Source: Desulfobacterales bacterium | GTDB taxonomy: Bacteria > Desulfobacterota > Desulfobacteria > Desulfobacterales > JAFDCJ01 | Reading direction: 5' to 3' | Assembly: GCA_020345785.1 (NCBI GenBank) | Contig: CP070771.1 | Coordinates: 6,063,404-6,072,142 of the forward strand | Length of the DNA: 8,739 nt | In this document: positions 6,128-8,739 of the stretch, piece by piece | Position numbering within the stretch: position 1 is the stretch's first letter | How the letters are laid out: the number at the start of each line of letters is the position of its first letter | Position numbers and translations under genes: made by a program | The notes under the pieces: generated by a model | The model's database searches: none | What the model saw: only the letters and a program-made list of their open reading frames with translations | Told to the model about the DNA's origin: nothing

Positions 6128-7261
6128 ATGCTTAGTATAAAAAAAAATTTTATACATGTCTTTTTGCTGCTTATTTTAACTGTCTCACCGTTGGCTGCAG
6201 ATGAAACGGATAATTATCTTAAGGTCACCGGTCCCTGCAACCTCGAATTTCCCAAAGATCACGGTGCCCACCCGGGGTATCGCACGGAGTGGTGGTATTA
6301 TACCGGCAATTTGAAATCCGGAAACGGAGACCTATACGGATTTCAGCTGACTTTTTTTCGCAGCCGGATCAGTCCGCCGGATTCAGAAAAGAAATGGCCC
6401 CGCGAACCGTCTGCCTGGCGCACCAGTCAGGTTTACCTGGCTCATGCCGCCGTATCGGATATTTCCAGCGGACAACACCTGTATGCCGAGGATGCTTCCC
6501 GCGCAGCGCTTGGATTAGCTGGAGTCTTTCAAGCGGACCCAATCACAAAGGTATTTTTAAAAAACTGGTCAACCAGTGTAGAAGCGGATTTACATATTTT
6601 AAAAGTAAATGCCGCCGAATTTTCCTATGACTTGAAATTTAAAGCGGCGAAGCCGGCCATAATGCACGGCGACCGTGGATACAGCCTCAAAGGCTCGACG
6701 CCGGAAAGGGCCAGCTGCTATTATTCCTTTACCAGACTCGAAGGGCAGGGCAGTATCACCATCGGAGGTGATACAGTTGCGGTAACCGGGTCGGCCTGGA
6801 TGGATCACGAATACAGCACGGCTCCGCTGGAGCCCGGCTTAATCGGATGGGATTGGTTCAGTTTGCAGCTTTCAGATCAAACCGAGATCATGATTTTTCT
6901 TCTCAGAAAAGAAGATGGTGGGTTGCATCCTGCATCAAGCGGCACCTTTATCGGCCCCACCGGCCGGGCGCGTCATTTGGCATCAGGTGATTTTGGAGTG
7001 GCAGTCCTGGATACCTGGAAAAGCCGGCACACCCGGGCAAGCTACCCGACCCACTGGCGAATGCAAATTGCGCCCTTATCGATCGATCTGACCCTGCACG
7101 CAAATTTGCCTGATCAGGAGATGCGAACCTCAGGCAGTACCGGTGTAACTTACTGGGAAGGCAGCGTGTCAATAAACGGGGTGAAAGGCGACCGGAAGAT
7201 TGAAGGGCTTGGTTATGTCGAGCTCACAGGTTATGCCGGATCGTTTGATGCGCCTTTATGA
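6128..7261 (+). CDS. Secreted AttH/CrtC-family (lipocalin-like) protein
   Basis: A 377-residue protein with an N-terminal signal peptide: KK at 5-6, a hydrophobic core around 9-19, and probable cleavage after PLAA near residue 24. There is no lipobox cysteine, so it should be soluble in the periplasm. Diagnostic blocks are HPGYRTEWWYYTG (48-60), GFQLTFFR (71-78), VTGSAWMDHEYST (219-231), GWDWFSLQLSD (240-250), YWEGSV (342-347) and GLGYVELTGY (360-369). These define the AttH / former DUF2006 / CrtC family, also called predicted secreted hydrolases. A structure of a Nitrosomonas member showed two calycin (lipocalin-like) barrels, suggesting lipid or hydrophobic ligand binding; carotenoid hydratase CrtC is a distant relative. 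Genes of this family commonly follow an ABC ATPase and FtsX permeases, as in the Agrobacterium attEFGH cluster, and this arrangement fits. The Shine-Dalgarno is weak (TGAG at 6117-6120). Confidence 0.9.
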   Translation: MLSIKKNFIHVFLLLILTVSPLAADETDNYLKVTGPCNLEFPKDHGAHPGYRTEWWYYTGNLKSGNGDLYGFQLTFFRSRISPPDSEKKWPREPSAWRTSQVYLAHAAVSDISSGQHLYAEDASRAALGLAGVFQADPITKVFLKNWSTSVEADLHILKVNAAEFSYDLKFKAAKPAIMHGDRGYSLKGSTPERASCYYSFTRLEGQGSITIGGDTVAVTGSAWMDHEYSTAPLEPGLIGWDWFSLQLSDQTEIMIFLLRKEDGGLHPASSGTFIGPTGRARHLASGDFGVAVLDTWKSRHTRASYPTHWRMQIAPLSIDLTLHANLPDQEMRTSGSTGVTYWEGSVSINGVKGDRKIEGLGYVELTGYAGSFDAPL

Positions 7262-7270
7262 CTTAAAATG

Positions 7271-7340
7271 CTCACGCAAAGACGCCAAGACGCAAAGAAA
7301 GAAATAGAAATAATCACCTTTCAATGGCGTTGCGAAAGGT
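7271..7340. repeat. acgcaaag-type repeat plus ACCTTTC/GAAAGGT hairpin
   Basis: Words of the form acgcaaag, acgccaag and acgcaaag follow each other at 7274-7297, ten bases after the AttH-like stop. They are followed by a 7-bp perfect stem, acctttc at 7316-7322 with gaaaggt at 7334-7340, enclosing 11 bases. No T-run follows (aattta), so termination here would be inefficient. The phased pattern resembles the cacgaaa repeat after the cytochrome gene but uses a different word. From 7341 to 7402 I see nothing I can name. Confidence 0.5.
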
Positions 7341-7402
7341 AATTTAGGACCACTATGATACATAAATTATCTTTGATGTCTACGATGTTGCGTATTCTTT
7401 TA

Positions 7403-7432
7403 TTGACTTCGGGCTGAACCTTTTTGTATAGA
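7403..7432 (+). promoter_or_regulatory. Sigma70-like promoter in the 7262-7645 gap
   Basis: TTGACT (7403-7408, 5 of 6 consensus) and TATAGA (7427-7432, 4 of 6) are separated by 18 bp. This is the best promoter-like pair I find in the window. Transcription would begin near 7439, far from any start codon but about 105 nt before a strong intrinsic terminator, which is why it matters. Confidence 0.45.
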
Positions 7433-7438
7433 TTTGCA

Positions 7439-7581
7439 ATAAACACATCTTCAGCTTTAAATAAAACTAAACTGTAGTCGAGATTACCGGCAGAAAGGTT
7501 AGATCTGTGGAGAAACGGTTTTTCGGAACTACATTGAGTGCGGCCTCCAGAGGATTACATCATCCTAACGGAGGCTTTTTT
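7439..7581 (+). ncRNA. Candidate small RNA or terminating leader of about 143 nt
   Basis: Between the promoter-like pair and the terminator lies a segment that folds by eye into one extended hairpin. TGTAGT (7473-7478) pairs with ACTACA (7528-7533), CGA (7479-7481) with TCG (7523-7525), ACCG (7486-7489) with CGGT (7516-7519), and GCAGA (7490-7494) with TCTGT (7504-7508, one wobble). The strands are separated by small asymmetric internal loops, as in many structured RNAs. The terminator hairpin follows ten bases later. No open reading frame of note lies inside. It could be an independent small RNA, or a leader controlling the esterase gene that starts 64 bp after the terminator. I do not recognise a known riboswitch class. 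The 5' end is an estimate from the promoter. Confidence 0.35.
7543..7581 (+). terminator. Strong intrinsic terminator
   Basis: GCCTCC (7543-7548) pairs with GGAGGC (7570-7575), and an inner stem AGGAT (7551-7555) pairs with ATCCT (7562-7566). It is followed at once by six T residues (7576-7581). This is a textbook rho-independent terminator for the + strand. The nearest upstream stop codon is 280 bp away at 7261, so it may end the AttH-gene transcript with a long 3' tail, or end a separate small RNA. Confidence 0.88.
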
Positions 7582-7645
7582 ATTTCTGAGCATTGGAATT
7601 AGATGCTGATCGACCGTAATTTAATGGGATGCAAAGGGGGTTAAA

Positions 7646-8739
7646 ATGAAAAAAGATCTAAGAGCCTGGATTTTTGTCATTGGACTGGTAGTTGCTTTGC
7701 CGCTGGGAGTCTCCCATGCCGCCGGCACACCGGACCTTACCGCAACTATTGAACCGGTCATGGCCTGCAGCGAACTGGCTGAAAGGTCTTTTGGTCCTGG
7801 TGTGTTCATCGATTCGGCCGCGGAAGTAACTGCTGCAGACGGATTGCCCGCCCATTGCGAGGTGCGGGGGACCCGCTTTTATGATGCCTTCATCGTCAAA
7901 CTGCCTGATCTGTGGAACGGCCGCTACTTTCAAACCGGCAACGGAGGGGCCGCGGGAAGCCTTGGAGATGTCTCGATGGGATTAAAGCACGGATTCGTCG
8001 CAGCATCGGGTAGCGGTGGCCATACCGATCCAGGGATGTTCGATTGGGCTTATCCACCGGATGATTTGGAAGCACAGCTTAAATTGGAAGATTATTGCGA
8101 CGGGTCGATTCATAAAACCATGATTATTGCCAAACGCATCTTAGAAGCCTATTACGGACGTTCAGCATTGCAAAGCTATTATAGCTCATGCTCCACCGGC
8201 GGTCGTCAAGGTCTGGTGGAAGCCCAGCGCTATCCCTATGACTTCGACGGCATCGTTGTGGGAGCCCCGGTAAACTATATTACCCGCATCACTCAACGTG
8301 GTGTTTGGGAGGCTCAGGCACTATTGCCCATCGACGGCGATTTTGAACCTGGGAAACTCCAGAGTCTGTTCGATGAAGTCATGGCAGCATGTGACGGGAA
8401 AGACGGCCTTGTAGACGGCTTGATCGGCGACCCTCGCAAATGCGACTTCAACGCGCTCAGCGACCTGCCCGCATGTCCGGATGACATTTCGGATTCTGAC
8501 TGCTTTACCTTGGCCGAACGCGTGGCAATCAATGACATTTACACCGGTCCACCGGGTGCAGCAGCTACCCCGGGTGAGGCATTTGGCTCCGAGTTAGCCT
8601 GGCCCTTGTGGGTAACGCCCGGATCGTTCTTTCCTGGTGGCCCGTCAATAACACTGGGATTTGTACTTGGAGCTGGATTCGTCCAATGGGCCGGCTTGCC
8701 GCCCACTGGTGGTGGTGGCCCTTCCTGGGATTGGACCAG
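7646..8739 (+). CDS. Secreted tannase / feruloyl esterase family protein, N-terminal part
   Basis: The frame is open from ATG 7646 to the window end with no stop (364 codons), so the gene continues beyond it; family members are usually 500-600 residues. AGGGGG at 7635-7640 lies five bases before the ATG. A Sec signal peptide is evident (KK at 2-3, hydrophobic 8-20, cleavage after VSHA, residue 25). The nucleophile motif CSTGGRQG (182-189) places Ser183 next to Cys182, as in the family's CS-D-HC disulfide arrangement; the acid and the His-Cys partner must lie downstream. ACDGKDGLVDGLIGDPRKC (248-266) matches the calcium-binding loop of the lid domain, and eight cysteines in the mature part suggest several disulfides. 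Family enzymes hydrolyse ester bonds of plant phenolics (tannins, ferulates) or, in relatives, aromatic mono-esters such as MHET. The actual substrate cannot be told from this portion. Confidence 0.92.
   Translation, partial: MKKDLRAWIFVIGLVVALPLGVSHAAGTPDLTATIEPVMACSELAERSFGPGVFIDSAAEVTAADGLPAHCEVRGTRFYDAFIVKLPDLWNGRYFQTGNGGAAGSLGDVSMGLKHGFVAASGSGGHTDPGMFDWAYPPDDLEAQLKLEDYCDGSIHKTMIIAKRILEAYYGRSALQSYYSSCSTGGRQGLVEAQRYPYDFDGIVVGAPVNYITRITQRGVWEAQALLPIDGDFEPGKLQSLFDEVMAACDGKDGLVDGLIGDPRKCDFNALSDLPACPDDISDSDCFTLAERVAINDIYTGPPGAAATPGEAFGSELAWPLWVTPGSFFPGGPSITLGFVLGAGFVQWAGLPPTGGGGPSWDWT

Noticed and set aside
7271..7340. Cyclic-di-GMP riboswitch suggested by the cgcaaag words
   Set aside because: The surrounding conserved helices and loop of that class are absent; the words are part of a simple repeat.
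7355..7417. Possible 20-residue peptide preceded by AGGA
   Set aside because: It is short, resembles no known leader peptide, and overlaps the promoter-like element; chance occurrence is likely.
7324..7417. Minus-strand open stretch that might be a toxin-gene remnant
   Set aside because: Only about 30 codons with no motif I can name, and no partner gene nearby.

Overview
The window looks like a chromosomal stretch from an anaerobic, cytochrome-rich Gram-negative bacterium. An uncultured Desulfobacterota (sulfate-reducer-like) lineage is my best guess. This is inferred from the HAO-type multiheme cytochrome, the periplasmic and envelope proteins, the mid-range base composition, and the A-rich or purine-rich low-complexity repeats that fill nearly every gap. 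No marker gene is present to prove the taxonomy. All seven recognisable genes lie on the + strand, and both ends of the window cut a gene.

Layout: (1) 1-747 is the C-terminal part of a periplasmic octaheme cytochrome of the hydroxylamine oxidoreductase (HAO) family, with three CxxCH motifs visible. (2) 748-1050 is a gap with a strong inverted repeat of cacgaaa words, an A7T7 palindrome, a small dyad and a weak promoter. It ends in an 11-bp tandem duplication that doubles the ribosome binding site of the next gene. (3) 1051-1707 encodes an HD-domain phosphohydrolase. (4) 1708-2027 is mostly a large inverted A-rich/T-rich repeat whose right arm runs into the start of a DUF423 membrane protein (2028-2405). 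(5) 2451-7261 holds a LolD-like ABC ATPase, a ten-helix FtsX-type permease and a secreted AttH/CrtC-type lipocalin-like protein. These are separated by repeat-filled gaps of 226 and 169 bp. (6) 7262-7645 is a gene-free gap with a repeat, a plausible sigma70 promoter, a foldable segment and a strong intrinsic terminator; together these suggest a small RNA or a terminating leader. (7) 7646 to the end is the N-terminal two thirds or so of a secreted tannase/feruloyl-esterase family protein.

The most coherent functional unit is ATPase + permease + AttH-like protein. The ATPase and permease form a mechanotransmission-type ABC complex (as in LolCDE, MacB and YbbAP) that does not need to move substrate through the membrane. 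The AttH-like calycin is exported and could receive or modify a hydrophobic molecule extracted from the inner membrane. No defence system, CRISPR array, tRNA, rRNA or transposase is visible. The most unusual things here are the repeat families in the gaps and the possible unannotated RNA at about 7439-7581.
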